Assembly (NCBI GenBank): GCA_030386875.1
Contig: CM059564.1
Location: 63,655,936-63,719,935 of the forward strand
Origin: Morinoia aosen
Taxonomy: Eukaryota; Arthropoda; Malacostraca; Amphipoda; Talitridae
Direction of reading: 5' to 3'
DNA: 64,000 nucleotides
Shown one piece after another: positions 46,228 through 58,000 of this stretch (positions within the stretch are counted from its first letter, which is position 1; every line of letters begins with the position of its first letter). The notes beneath the pieces were generated by a model. That model was not told where the DNA came from and did no database searches. It saw only the letters and a program-made list of their open reading frames with translations. Made by a program: the position numbers and the translations under genes.

Positions 46228-46592
46228 CCCCTCAGGGGGATACAACTATTGTATCTATGGGAATTAGCGCTCCTAGGGGAACCATGTGAGGGCCTGAGCT
46301 AAAGGTTAGGTAGGCTTCCTTTTTGTTGTAATAAAATAGGGTTTTGATTTGTTACGGACCATCTTTTTTCGGTTCACTGCTGTCCTGTTTTTCAGCACCT
46401 ACTACTTTCTTCTTCAACTTTTTTCTTGTTTCACGAACTTCTTTCCTAGCTTACTGTTTCTGTGCACTTTGTGCATAGATTCCGCGTTCCCTCAACTCCA
46501 CACTAAATGGTCCCTTCCTCTTTCCTCTCTTGGAATATCTTTGTCGTGTTTAAGGGAGGCTAAAACTTTCTTATATAATAATAATAATAATA
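46228..46592 (+). mobile_element. SINE-like element, (TAA)n-tailed subfamily
   Basis: Starts CCCCTCAGGGGGATACAACT, core GGAATTAGCGCTCC, then TAGGGGAACCATGTGAGGGC, and ends AAGGGAGGCTAAAACTTTCT with an (ATA)n tail. The 12-bp duplication ACCTTGTTTCTA is at 46216-46227 and 46593-46604. Very close to the copy at 25824. Confidence 0.93.
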
Positions 46593-46604
46593 ACCTTGTT
46601 TCTA

Positions 46605-48993
46605 TCTGCTGTTTGCAGATTACACACGTAACGACATCGCTACCTCCATTGTTATGTTATCAACTACTAATCTATTACTTTCCAGATAAGGGTACAAAAG
46701 AAAAACATTTCAATTTGATTATCTCCGTATGAAATATGAAATTAGAATGCGCTTTCCTCAGCGAAACGCGTGCACCCGATCTGCATACAAAGCGCCAAAG
46801 CTTCTTGGTCGGGCGGACGAGGCCGCTGAAGCTGTCAATACTTTTCGCAAAAAGCATTCGCGAGTACGGCTTTAGCTGATTTGCAAACAGCATTTCGATG
46901 TATTTTTTTACAAATTGCGTATTTTGTAATTTTTTCGAGATTTTCAATCTTATTTGAAACTGAACCAAATTTAATGTTATTGTTCATGACGAAAGCGTTG
47001 TCGCCTATGAGTAACTTTTTTTATCATTGAAATCTTAGAATGCACTTTTTCGTGGATAGACTTGGGTTTTTGCCATCTTTCTATTGGGTGAAAACTTTTA
47101 TTTCGACGAAAGTTACCTGCGAGACGTCGGATGTTTTAGAAAACAATTTCACGACTCTCCTTTCATGACAGAGTCCATTCTATACTTGGGTAGCTTTATC
47201 TGTAGTATTTTGTATGCGTACCGTTTGTTTCAGGATTTCGTTTTTAGTCTTATGGTCTTGCACCAAATTTTTGTCTGTCGTTTAAGCTGCTTTTGAACCT
47301 ATTTGTTTATTACTTTAAGTTTTTTAAGTTTTAGAGAAGCCCTGATTAAAAGTCTCCTGTTCTTTTATGCTTGTGTGTGTTGTTTTTTATGAAAATGCAA
47401 AAAGAAAACATTTTTTTTTGCGAATCATTTAAATGCAGTGAGAGTGGTCTGCAAATTTACAGGTGTACTCGTGTATTGCTGACGATGTTTTCTTTTTGAT
47501 AGTGAAAGTGGAAATGACTAAAAACCTAAGCGAGTATGTTCAAAACATGAGTAAATAACTTGGCATGTGACTAAATATCCGCATTTAAGACTTCGAGCGT
47601 GGAATGAATTTCACGTGTAGGAAATACTTGAAATATTTCCTCCAATATTATTCAGAAGAATAAGAAAAATTTTTTAAGACCCCCACAGCAAATTGCAGCT
47701 CATTTCGCGACGGAAATTTTCTGGCATAAAGGAAAGCATTCGTAAGTCGACGCGAATGAATTTAAATATCTGTACCCAAGTTTAACGCTCACGTCAGGCA
47801 AATAGAATCTTTAGTACCGCTTTTCTGACGAATTATCGGCGCATAACTTAGTACTCGTAAGCACTTTTCAGGAAAGTTTGCAGTGCGCATTTTTTTTAAC
47901 ACCACTGTCAAGAGAAATTTCTCGGTAACAAGACTTCGTCTATTGTATTATACACAGTGCATAATGTAGCATAATAACCTCTACACTTTTATTTAACCGA
48001 GACCTTAGTTCAAATTCATACGTCGAAAGCTCGTGTCCTCACAGTCTAATTTGCAGCTTTTAGCTTTCGAAGGTTTGGGACTTCTCATGGAACACATGAG
48101 CTTGTGTGCGACTTGTGCAGTGCTGAGGAGAAGAGCGCTTATTTCCGAGCACATTTTTCGGCTTCGATTGATATGAACAGCGCGTGGCTGGCGGTCTACG
48201 AGACTGGCTACCCTCGGAGAAGTTAAAAGAGAAAACTATCTAAAAGATTACAATGCAATTAAGTATTCTCAACTTATCCGTAGTATGCTATACGGAATGT
48301 ATGATTTGTTCCAGATGATCCAAATCCGGAAACCTGCATTTCTAAGGATTTTCCTAACAAACTGTTTTATATGATCTCGCTGATTTCTTATTTCTACTAA
48401 GCTGAAACGATAATAACATACGATGTAATTTTTTAATGAGTTTTAAGTATCATGGGAACCGTTTCAGGAGTGGGATGTTTCTGTGCAGCATAACAGACGT
48501 ATATCTTTCATTTCTCACTTGCGCGTTGAAAGTTCCAACCAGTATTCTCTCATATTTTATTTAAGCTATCTCCACGGTCGTATATGTAACTACAAACTTG
48601 GTAAACAACTCGCGGCGCTCCGTATAATATATTAAGAGCAGGTATAACCCTGCTCATCACCTATCCTCGAATACACTCATAACAGCAAAACGGTGTCACG
48701 TTTAGTGCACAAAATAGACTGTCATATTGGGAACGCACCTAATATTTGTACTTTGCATCCTTCATGTACCGTCGTATTACCGTCCCGCCTCGCCGTGACG
48801 CTGCGTTGGGAGCGATGAAGGCGACACGTCCCGGCTACACGAGAAAGCACTCACAGACGCTCGTGAGAGCGCCTGCTGCTGCCAGCGAGCCGTGGCATCC
48901 CGGGCTTACGGCGCTCCCCAGTCTTGCGACTTCTGCGAGGGAGGGTTCCGTTGCTCCGCTTCGGCAGATCATGCTTGTGTTCTAGCGCACCAT
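46605..48993. other. no recognised gene
   Basis: Unique sequence; frames up to 97 codons without recognised similarity. 48770-48970 is GC-rich and leads into a minisatellite. Confidence 0.4.
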
Positions 48994-49180
48994 GTTGTTT
49001 GTTCGAAAACCGTTGTTTGTTTGTTCGAAAACCGTTGTTTGTTTGCTCGAAAACCGTGGTTTGTTTGTTCTCAAACAGTTGTTGGTTTGTTCGAAAACCA
49101 TTGTTGGTTTGTTCGAAGACCGTTGTTGGTTTGTTACGAGATCGTTGTTGGTTTTTTCGAAAAAAATTGTAGGTTTGTTC
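48994..49180. repeat. 22-bp minisatellite, about eight units
   Basis: Units of the form GTTGTTTGTTTGTTCGAAAA plus CC repeat about eight times, most carrying the palindrome TTCGAA or a one-base variant, with divergence growing toward the right (GAGATCGTTGTTGG). As 22 is not a multiple of three, the units cycle through frames, which explains why all + frames and one - frame stay open for 80-137 codons here. Confidence 0.9.
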
Positions 49181-52100
49181 CACAGGCATCCCCGGTTGTT
49201 ACTAAGTTACATAAGCAGTCTTTGCAGACTGTTTGTTTGCACATCTATCGTTTTGCGTGTTGGCATTTTAGTGCTCGCTTCTGTTTTTGGGTCGTTTTTT
49301 ACTGAGCGTTCAATCAATAGGCTCAATTGACGCGACATGAACGAATTTCTTACCAGATGAAGTGCATCAGCGTCTTTGCTAAACTTAGGTTCGTATTAAA
49401 TACAAGTAGAATTATTATTTTCAAAATAGCGTGGTAAATTATCCTGAAGTTATTCTACGTTTAGCGCTTGACATCCTTAATTGTGTTAGATAGTCAAGTT
49501 GCTGTTTGACGACTTGCTCACATGTAACAAAAAGGAATATTCTGCAGTTGCTGCTCTTTGATGTGAGGAGATAAGATTGTTCAGTTCATATTCGTTATAA
49601 TCGTTAACTCATAAAATTTGAGCAATCGCAAACCTTTCAATGGTGCGGCAGAACAGTACTGAAGGCGGCACATCGAAGCAATCAGAAAAATACACTAGCT
49701 GGATGCAGTGACAATATATCTAATGTGCATGATGGCTCAAGCAGAAAAAAATGAACTAAGCGTTGCTCATTCACACAACTTTGCATTTTATGGAAAACAA
49801 CAAGTGCTGTCATGCAGCGGCGTTATGTTCCCCGTACTATAAGCACACGAGCGACCTCTACTAAAGCGCGTACTGATTATTGTAAATCATAGACCTTTCT
49901 GCATCGCAGTCGTTCATTCTCACCTGAAGCATACTTTCAATTAGGGAATCAATTATAAATTTTCATTATTTTTCTAACGAAGGTTTTCACCTCTTTTTTT
50001 ATGACGTTGATGAGAGGTGTAGGAAACGCCTGAAAATGTTATTTGCTCGTATATAATAAAAAAATTGAGTGTGCGTTGATTTTTCGTTCGCGTCTAAGAG
50101 CAAATGGATAGCAGAGACTTTTTTTTGAGCAGAGCAGTGAGGATATGAAGTGATTCATCGTGTCACAGATGAGATTAGCTCCTGTTATGGACCGTAATGT
50201 TCGGTGTGAAGCAATTGACCGTCTCGCCTGCCTGTTTGCCCATGTGCCTGCCTGCGTGGGGTGTGAAGTACCGAGAGTGAGTACTCCATCTGGATCATGG
50301 TGGATAGCGTCTAATTCGTCGTTGAATTTAGACCAACAGCATCTGTGCAATAACTAAATACAAATGCGCACAGGGAGCATTCGTACGTATATTTTTGCTG
50401 TCCAGTAGTGTTTTGGCCAGAATAGCTATGATGTATCTCTAACTCCTAGTTCCTATTGTTTCATGAACCAGTACATGTTCAAATGAAACGTACGCAGATA
50501 CTATTTCAATATCGTGATGAATGAGAAACAGAATAGAATATTGCAGGAACTTGAACTCGTATACAAAATTCACAAGGTGGAGTTGTTAAATATTAACTCT
50601 AGATCGATGTTCAGCTTTGATCCGTAGAAAATTTGGCGGCTCTTCCAGCTTTGAAAATTGCTCTTGTTCATTTCTAGAAATTATCATTTATCATTTTGGT
50701 CTGTTCCTAGATCATTTACAGTGAAATATTTTCGAAATCAAGACTAAGAATTATATGCAGCGTTATGTTAAGTGCAGCACACGCTCGTAAATAGGAAATG
50801 TGTGCAAATCGTCCAGTTTGGAGAACACAAGGCTCAGCTGTAAGTGTCCATCAGTGTTTACTGCGTTTTTGGAGTACCTTTAAATAGATGTTATTGGAGG
50901 TCCCAGCGTGTAGACCGTCAGATTTTGCTTTCATTTGGAACTTTGGAAGACCATAAAACGTGCAGTAAAGAGCCCTTGGTGATTTCCATAATGCTTTGCA
51001 AATGTTATGGGTACAATTTCTCGCGGTATCATGAGCTATCTTTCATAATTAATTGCTTAGCTGAGGTCATTGACATCAGTTACGATAACTCTAAAACTTC
51101 TCACTTCGATGAGGCAACACAAAGGAATATGACAAGTTCATCGTTTGTGTTCGTGCTTTTCCGTGTAAAAATTCAATGAAAGGTTGTTAGCTTATTTTCT
51201 ATTTTAGCGATGGATGCTTAGGTCCATTTTTTTTGTTTTCTTGGCAGAAGTAAATTCTTAACCCCCATCCTTAATCAGCTTTCTTCGTGCGCAACCTTCA
51301 CTCAACAACGTACGTTTATTAAAATGCATGTATTTATGTATTGATACACCTTTTATAAAATGAGTTATTTTTCAGAAGATGTAAAATTACGCACTGGACA
51401 ACGTGAGAGTCATCGTGCCATCCCTTTGCGACAGCGGAAACCACGGGCGTTTTGAATGGTTTCCCACGAGCTCGCGGAGGTATGAACTACAGCGTGCCCA
51501 GGTCGACTTAATATCACGCTTTAATGGCTCATCAGGCGCGGCATAAGTTCTCGCTGATATGGGCCCAGCCCAAAGAGCTCTTTTTCCGGAGTTTTCAGGG
51601 AGAGAGGCGACCAAATAAAGCTGCGCGTGTGAGACTAACGCCCTCACTTCCATCATAAACCGGCTCTCCAGTTCCACTCACATGTAAAAAATGCATGCTT
51701 GGTGCACACTCGCTAATGGATTGCTACTCAGGCAAGTGAACGATCTTAATCGACCATAATCATTGAATTCGTCTGGAGTCGTCAGTCATGTCCCGAGCTC
51801 GACACCGGCGGTCCTCTCATGCACAGGTCTGGCCGGGCTGCATGCGAGGAGAGGAGAAAGCGTCGCGTGCTGGAGGATGCATGTCGCAGGACCGTTGGGC
51901 CAATTTCTGTACGATGTTAGTATTTGATGTTCCCTCATTCGGTCCGGCAAATAGTTTCTTGCGACGTTCTCTCTTCTTCAAGTATTGCGTTAATCCAAGT
52001 ATAAAACCTTCAGACCTGTGTGTAGGTTGTATGAATACCTGTAAATTCAATTTTTTTCTTTATTAGCCTTCATTACTTACTTGGTCATGGACTGGGTACG

Positions 52101-52634
52101 AGTTTTCCTTGGCGCAAAACACTCGAGTTGCAACTTATCCATAGTGAGGTAAAATAATTCGTCTCCCGTAAAATTTTTCAGCATTTAACTAGTTTAAAAG
52201 AAGCGTTTTCATTGTGGGCGAGTAGAATATCTTAATCTATATTATTTTCAACGTTGATAAGTTCTACTCAACCGATACCTGAAACGTGAAGTTGGCGTTT
52301 CTTTTTCTTCCATTATTTCCATACATTGATGCATTATTTTTGTGTGAGATGAGTTCGAGCAAAGAGAATTTGGCGGAGCGGAAGTGCCGACGGAGCTGAA
52401 CCCCTGCAAAGAGAAAGGAACTCGGCACTTTCCGTGCTGTGGGTGCCGTCGTGTGCTGAATCGTTTTACTGATAGTGTCTATACGCGTTGTGGTACGTGG
52501 TAGATAACGTTCCTTTAAACATCTTTAACTGCAGTTCTAGCTGTAGAAATAGTAATTATATTGCTGCAGGAGATGAAAGTTCATTTACATTCTCTTCCGT
52601 CTCATCTCCGTTTGGGCAAGCTCGTGTCTCTTTC
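49181..52634. other. no recognised gene
   Basis: Unique sequence. GC-rich patches at 51400-51680 (96-codon - strand frame) and 51790-51900 lack recognised domains. A splice-bounded stretch at about 50166-50275 is discussed under rejected items. Confidence 0.4.
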
Positions 52635-52646
52635 CAGGAACCACTC

Positions 52647-52996
52647 CCCTCAGGGGGTATAGGGTAGGCTATTGGTTCAGGTTAGGGTAGTTCGTGTGTC
52701 GTGCTGTCCCAGAGAAAACTATTGGGTTACCTCAGTTATAGATGGCATTCGGAACTTCTATCTTTCGTGCCCACTTCGTTTCTTTCAGTTTTCATATCTT
52801 CTTTACCATCTCTTCGTCTTTCTTCCTTTTTCTTTCAAATTCACTGCTTCTATGCGCTAAGTATCTTGTATTGGAACACACTTTGTGTATAGAATATCAG
52901 TTTTTTCCTCTCCTCAATAAATGGTACCTTCACTTCGCTCACTCGAGAGCGCCTTCGCGTGTTTAGGGAGTCGTGAACTAATGTTGTATAATAATA
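52647..52996 (+). mobile_element. SINE-like element, divergent old subfamily
   Basis: Starts CCCTCAGGGGGTATAGGGTA, lacks the usual GGAATTAGCGCTCCC core, and has CTATCTTTCGTGCCCACTTC, GCTTCTATGCGCTAAGTATC, AATAAATGGTACC and GTTTAGGGAGTCGTGAACTA. The flanks CAGGAACCACTC (52635-52646) and CAGGATCCAATC (52997-53008) agree at 10 of 12 bases, a degraded target duplication. It groups with the copy at 38650. Confidence 0.75.
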
Positions 52997-53008
52997 CAGG
53001 ATCCAATC

Positions 53009-53966
53009 ATATCTTGCACGACCAGTGATAGTTCGGTACAGTGTTTCAATATTTCCACCGCGAGTTATATATATCTAATGTACCTAATGAACTATTCACT
53101 GTGCTGCCTTTTATGCGTGTGAAAATATTCAGTGAATAACCCCAAGTAATTCTATGCTCTGAGCCTTTAAACTATATGCCATACTCCTTTTAACTTTCAC
53201 TCCTATCGTCCAATTCTTACTTAACTCGTCGTCATGTTTGCAATAAAATATCGAAGTTGTGTTGGTATGTTACACCGAATTTGAATACTCCATTGCTTAA
53301 AGCATTTACTCAAATGTTCAAATTTTAAGCAGAGTTTAGTCCAATTCCAGGAGCTCCTACTTGATTTGGGAATTCTCATGTCCCAGCGCCCGATGCGCAC
53401 ATAACACACTTATTTGGTCGCTCGGAGCGCTGCCCGCAAAGAATATACTCACAGGAGGTACTGAATGATCACCAAGACTTTGTCGGAGGTCAAACCTTAA
53501 AAGGCGGGAAATTGAAGCTACCGCCGGCTTCAAAGGCTTCAAGTGCGGGGTTTAATATTTAATCATTTACCACAGGTCCTGTTGGGGGCGCTCGTCCTTT
53601 GTTCGTACCCTCGTTGTACGCGATATATACGTGGAAGACGGGGAATGTTTTTCTTGGCATAGAAGCGTTTGCTCGGTGGTAGACAGATGAGCGTGCATGT
53701 CAGCTGCTGCTGCTGCTGCTGTTGCTGCTTGTGTTTCGTGCATAAGTTGCGATGAAATGTATTTGCGGATTTAATTAATACAGGTTTTGCTTGGTGGCGC
53801 CGCTCTCTCTCTGAGTTTGAAATAAGCTGGAATGCTCTATAGTAAATGTTCGACCAACAGCTTGGAAATAAATTGTTGCCTGCGACCAACGATAACTATC
53901 ATACAAGGGGGAAATAGATTTATGGCAGCGAAGGTAACTTCTAAAATTCGAGGAACTTGTTTATGT
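53009..53966. other. no recognised gene; short CTG run
   Basis: Unique sequence with a (CTG)n microsatellite at 53702-53729. The 108-codon - strand frame that spans it owes a polyglutamine stretch to this run and is unsupported. Confidence 0.4.
53702..53729. repeat. CTG/CAG microsatellite
   Basis: Nine near-perfect CTG triplets with one GTT interruption. Confidence 0.9.
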
Positions 53967-54270
53967 TCCCTTAGGAGGTACATATAACTATTATAGCTAT
54001 GGGAATTAGCGCTCCCAGGGGGAATATGTGAGGTCGCGAGCTAATGGATAGGTAAATCTTACTTGTGTTGTAATAGAGTAGGTTTTTGGTTTTGTTACGG
54101 ACCATCCTTTTACGGTTCACTGCTGTCCTGTTTTTCAGCGCCTAATGCTTTTTTTTCAACTTAATGTTTCTATGCACCTTGTGCATAGATTCCGCGTTCT
54201 TTTAACTCCATACTGAATGATGCCTTTCTTCTTCCTCTCCTCTGAACGCTGTCATTGCGGTTAGGAAGGC
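53967..54270 (+). mobile_element. SINE-like element, 3'-shortened copy
   Basis: The head TATAACTATTATAGCTATGG and GGAATTAGCGCTCCC are intact; CTTTTACGGTTCACTGCTGT, CTATGCACCTTGTGCATAGA, CCATACTGAATGATGCC and GCGGTTAGGAAGGC follow. An internal deletion removes part of the middle, and the AT tail is absent. No target duplication was seen. Confidence 0.8.
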
Positions 54271-54823
54271 ATGTGCACTTCCGTGTAAGTTGTCGGTTCA
54301 CTTGTTCATTTACAAGTATAGCATTGCAAATGATGCTCGAAAATATTACACTGTTTTATCATTCCATACTTGCGACATTGTGCGAAAATGTCCGTATAAT
54401 CTTGTCTGACCTAATGCAAAGATGATTTTTTTTCTCGGTTTGTCCGTAAGCTGTGCTCCTTGAGAGGTCCTATCGCCGCAGGCACCAGGCTTTTAGCGCG
54501 GGGCACTCGAGGGTTTTTATGCTCCCTCCGAGATAAGGAAGGAACACTTGCGAAAGCAAAGCAAAAAAATAGACTACTGCTACTGCTGCCGGCTGCCCTC
54601 AGCTGTTCAAACTTTCAATGTTTTCTTTCCCTCTTTAAAACGCGACGGTAATTTTGGTCTTTCTTGAACTCTTATTGATCGGCTAATCGCATGCCAAGAA
54701 ATGGTCTCCGCAATAATGCCCCCCTAAAACTTTGTGTTCATTGTTGAAGGTGTCGGCATATTTTGGCTTTGAATTGTTATTGTTTTGTCTAATTTTTGAC
54801 TAATCGATGAACTTGAGGGCACA
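54271..54823. other. no recognised gene
   Basis: Unique sequence, no supported feature. Confidence 0.35.
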
Positions 54824-55020
54824 CCTCAGGGTAAGGCGATTATTATATTCATGGGAATTAACGCTACTCGGGGAAAATGTTAAGTCCAGAGCTAAAGAAT
54901 GTGTAAGTGTTGTTGGAATATGATAGTTTTTTATATTGTTACACACCATCTTTTTTCAGTTCACTGCTGCCCTGTTTTTCAAGACCTGTTACTTTTTTCT
55001 TCAATTTTTTAATATGTTAA
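54824..55020 (+). mobile_element. SINE-like element, 5' fragment
   Basis: CACCTCAGGGTAAGGCGATT, ATATTCATGGGAATTAACGC, GGGGAAAATGTTAAGTCCAG and CATCTTTTTTCAGTTCACTG identify the first half; the 3' half is lost. Confidence 0.7.
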
Positions 55021-58000
55021 TTCTGATTCTTTTACAGAAACTAAAATATTTTCTTTGTATGGTAGTACTTCTTTTCTAGCTATTGGCGCTTTCCTTGTGC
55101 TCCACATTTGTACTCTTTTCAAAGCGCTATGTTGACACACATGCGGCTGATCTTTGTCTACATCTTTTAGTTGTGTTGCTTCTGGTTGAAAAGTCGTGAG
55201 ATTCAAATTGGAAATAAATTCTCTTGCTTGTATAATGTATTCTCGTTAGTGACTTGTTGCTGTCTGCTAAATAATTCAACTTGGTGGGAGCTCGACTCCA
55301 CGAACCCTTGACGGTCGTCTGCAGTTGTGTCGGTGAATCATGTTACTCGTGCCGTCCATTTTTAGCTTCATCTTGTAAAGCACACTTAGCTTCGAGAGAG
55401 GGCTTCAGACTGTATTTATTTCCCGTACTGAAGTAATGCATATGGTTTGTTTGAGCTTGAGATCTGAGAGGGGCCTTGTTGTTACGTCGGTCATCATTAG
55501 TCGTACATCGATCTTCTCGTTCCGTGTGGGTTGCCGCCGCTGTTGTGGCTCCAAACACACGAGCGCTGCAAGCACAGAGCGCCGTTGTTGCGAACAGTAC
55601 CGACCCTCCTCGCACGGCTACACTTTGCTTCTTCCCCTCTTCCGATCACCAACTTTGATCATCGTACGTGGAGTTAGTGGGTATACAAAGGACGCATAGT
55701 GAGTTGCTTCTTCCCTTCATCTCGCCGAGCTGTGTGGTCCCGGCCGCCTTCACCTGATGCCCATCTCACACTAATGCTAAAAATTGCCCAACTTTACATC
55801 GGGTGCTTTGTGTTCAAGTCACCCCCAATGAGGGCCAGTCGCTGTCAGTAATGTCTCGAAAATAAATGCCTGGAGATTCGAGCGACGTTTATATAGTGCC
55901 TACTCGTACCGTCTTCGCTTGCCTTCAAGTAAAGCGATTTTTTTGTAGAACTACTATTGAACAAAACCACGTGTTCATTTTACCTTCAACATCTCGATTT
56001 TTCTTTTCATGTTCAAGGCTTGTTTGGGTAAACTCGGGTCCTTCTTTTTCTGAATGCTTCTGAACGCGTGTATTTCATATTTTTGTCTTGTATTTCGCAG
56101 TTCTTTTTTACGCGCAGTTTTTAGCTTCGTACAAGGAGGCGTATTTTTCTTTTCCGTAAGTCGCTTGGCAGAGCGATTTTCCTGCTTTCTTTCCCCCGTA
56201 ATTTTGATCATTACGCGTAATGTTCCTAACAGCTCAGTTCGGGAAGACATCAGAGCAGTGACTGAAGTTCGGAGGTAATTTGTCATGTCTTCTCCCACCC
56301 TCCCGCGCATTTGTCACCTTTATGTTCAACTCTTTACTGTAGACGACTCGAAACTGCTGCGCCGGCCGGAATGCTGGCGCGCTTATTTTTTGCCTCTCCT
56401 TCTGTCCCTTTCCCACTGCTCTTGCGACGCGAGCTTAAAGGAAGGATATTAATTTGCCAGCGTGGGGGGACCGGCACAAGAAGATACGAAATCTCGGAGG
56501 AGTTGATAAGTAACTTGCTCGCCTCTGCTGGTCTGATCAAATGTACGCACTCGTTGAACTCATGTGCACGATTTCGATTATTTTTTCTCGCATTAATTTT
56601 AAATTAAATTTCCCATGAAATACTAATGAAGCTTTTTGCCTTGTTTTGAGTTAATATTTTTCTCATATGTGACCTATTTATGTATAAAAGGGCAGTACAC
56701 AAATGCTAGAGTGCGTTATTCGATGCCTAAATTTTTGAGAATTTTGTAGAAGTTCACTGGTATTTTAGCCCTGCGTAGTTTGAGCTGAATAGTACGCCTT
56801 TAGTTTCAAAAACTGAAGTGAAGGCATCTGACAAACTATATGAGTGACGCTTATACGTTGTTCAGATGCAAAGATCTTTCTGTGTTTCCTTTGAATAAGA
56901 AGAACTTTACAGTCAAATTTTTTTCTTGTGTAGGTATAACTGGTTACTCAATGAAATATATATACGGAGCGTCCATATTTGGAACACTATTTCTAGTAGA
57001 GCAGTTTTCGTCACTCCGTTATTTTTTGGTTTTGCCATGATGCGTGCAAGCTGAGGCTTCCGTGGTGGTGGCATGGACGCAGCCATATTGTCTTTGCCTC
57101 CCAAATTGACTTTGTTTATCCGTAATCCCTCATTTTGCGGCCTGGTTCCGAGCGAGGGTTCCCAGCGTCCCTCATTTAGGCGGTGTTTACCTCTGGGAAA
57201 TTGTATCATTGATCTCACGGAACTCATATTGGGGCTTCCATGGAGCCCACTCTTTTGCTCAAGTACGGATTTCATTTTATTTTGTGAAGCATTCTTTCTA
57301 TCCGATATCCCGAGATCGTTCGGTATAGCGTGAACTGAGTTTACGGGAGATTTTTTTGTAGCTGCGTATCATCGTGGGGAAATGAGAAGGATTTACAGAC
57401 GTTGAGAGATTTCAGACTGAGTAAGTAGAACATCAGTAGTTATTTTGTAAAATACAAAGTACAGTAGTCAATCATGTTAAAGCCTAAAACAAAGGATTGA
57501 TTGCTGCACCTTATATTATACGTGCATCATTCAGTCAATTTCTTGTTTGCTTAAATCCGTTGGTTCAACTTCTCATTATACGAGATGGTTTTAATTGCGA
57601 CGAAAATGATCATTCTGGGTGGAAAAACTGGGTAGAGAAAATCCGTCTAATTTATTTCAAATCCATCATTCTTAAATATCTCGGTACACTTCACCAAAAT
57701 TAACGGAAATATTTGAATCTCTGCATCGGAAACGCTTAAATCTTAGCATTAATCCAAATATTGTGTATTTGTTGGAGAGCTGCGATGTCGTATTCAGCTG
57801 AACCTTTAACTGGAGTACAAAAACATGTCTTGGTTTTTCTTTTCCGCTCTCCGAACGCGCATGCCGATTTGAGCATCCTACACGATGGGAAGCAATTATG
57901 TCGAGATCAATAGGTAACATAAGCCTTGTAAAATATTCTGCACCGTGAAGGATGTACCAAGGTGACGATGTGCTATAGTCTGGATGGGCGATACGATAAA

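Noticed and set aside
48851-49330. Frames of 82-137 codons in several frames around the 22-bp array
   Set aside because: The 22-bp period rotates the reading frame through stop-free units, so openness is expected without coding.
50166-50275. Candidate exon between GTGTCACAG and GTGAGT
   Set aside because: Poor pyrimidine tract, open frames on both strands and no recognisable protein.
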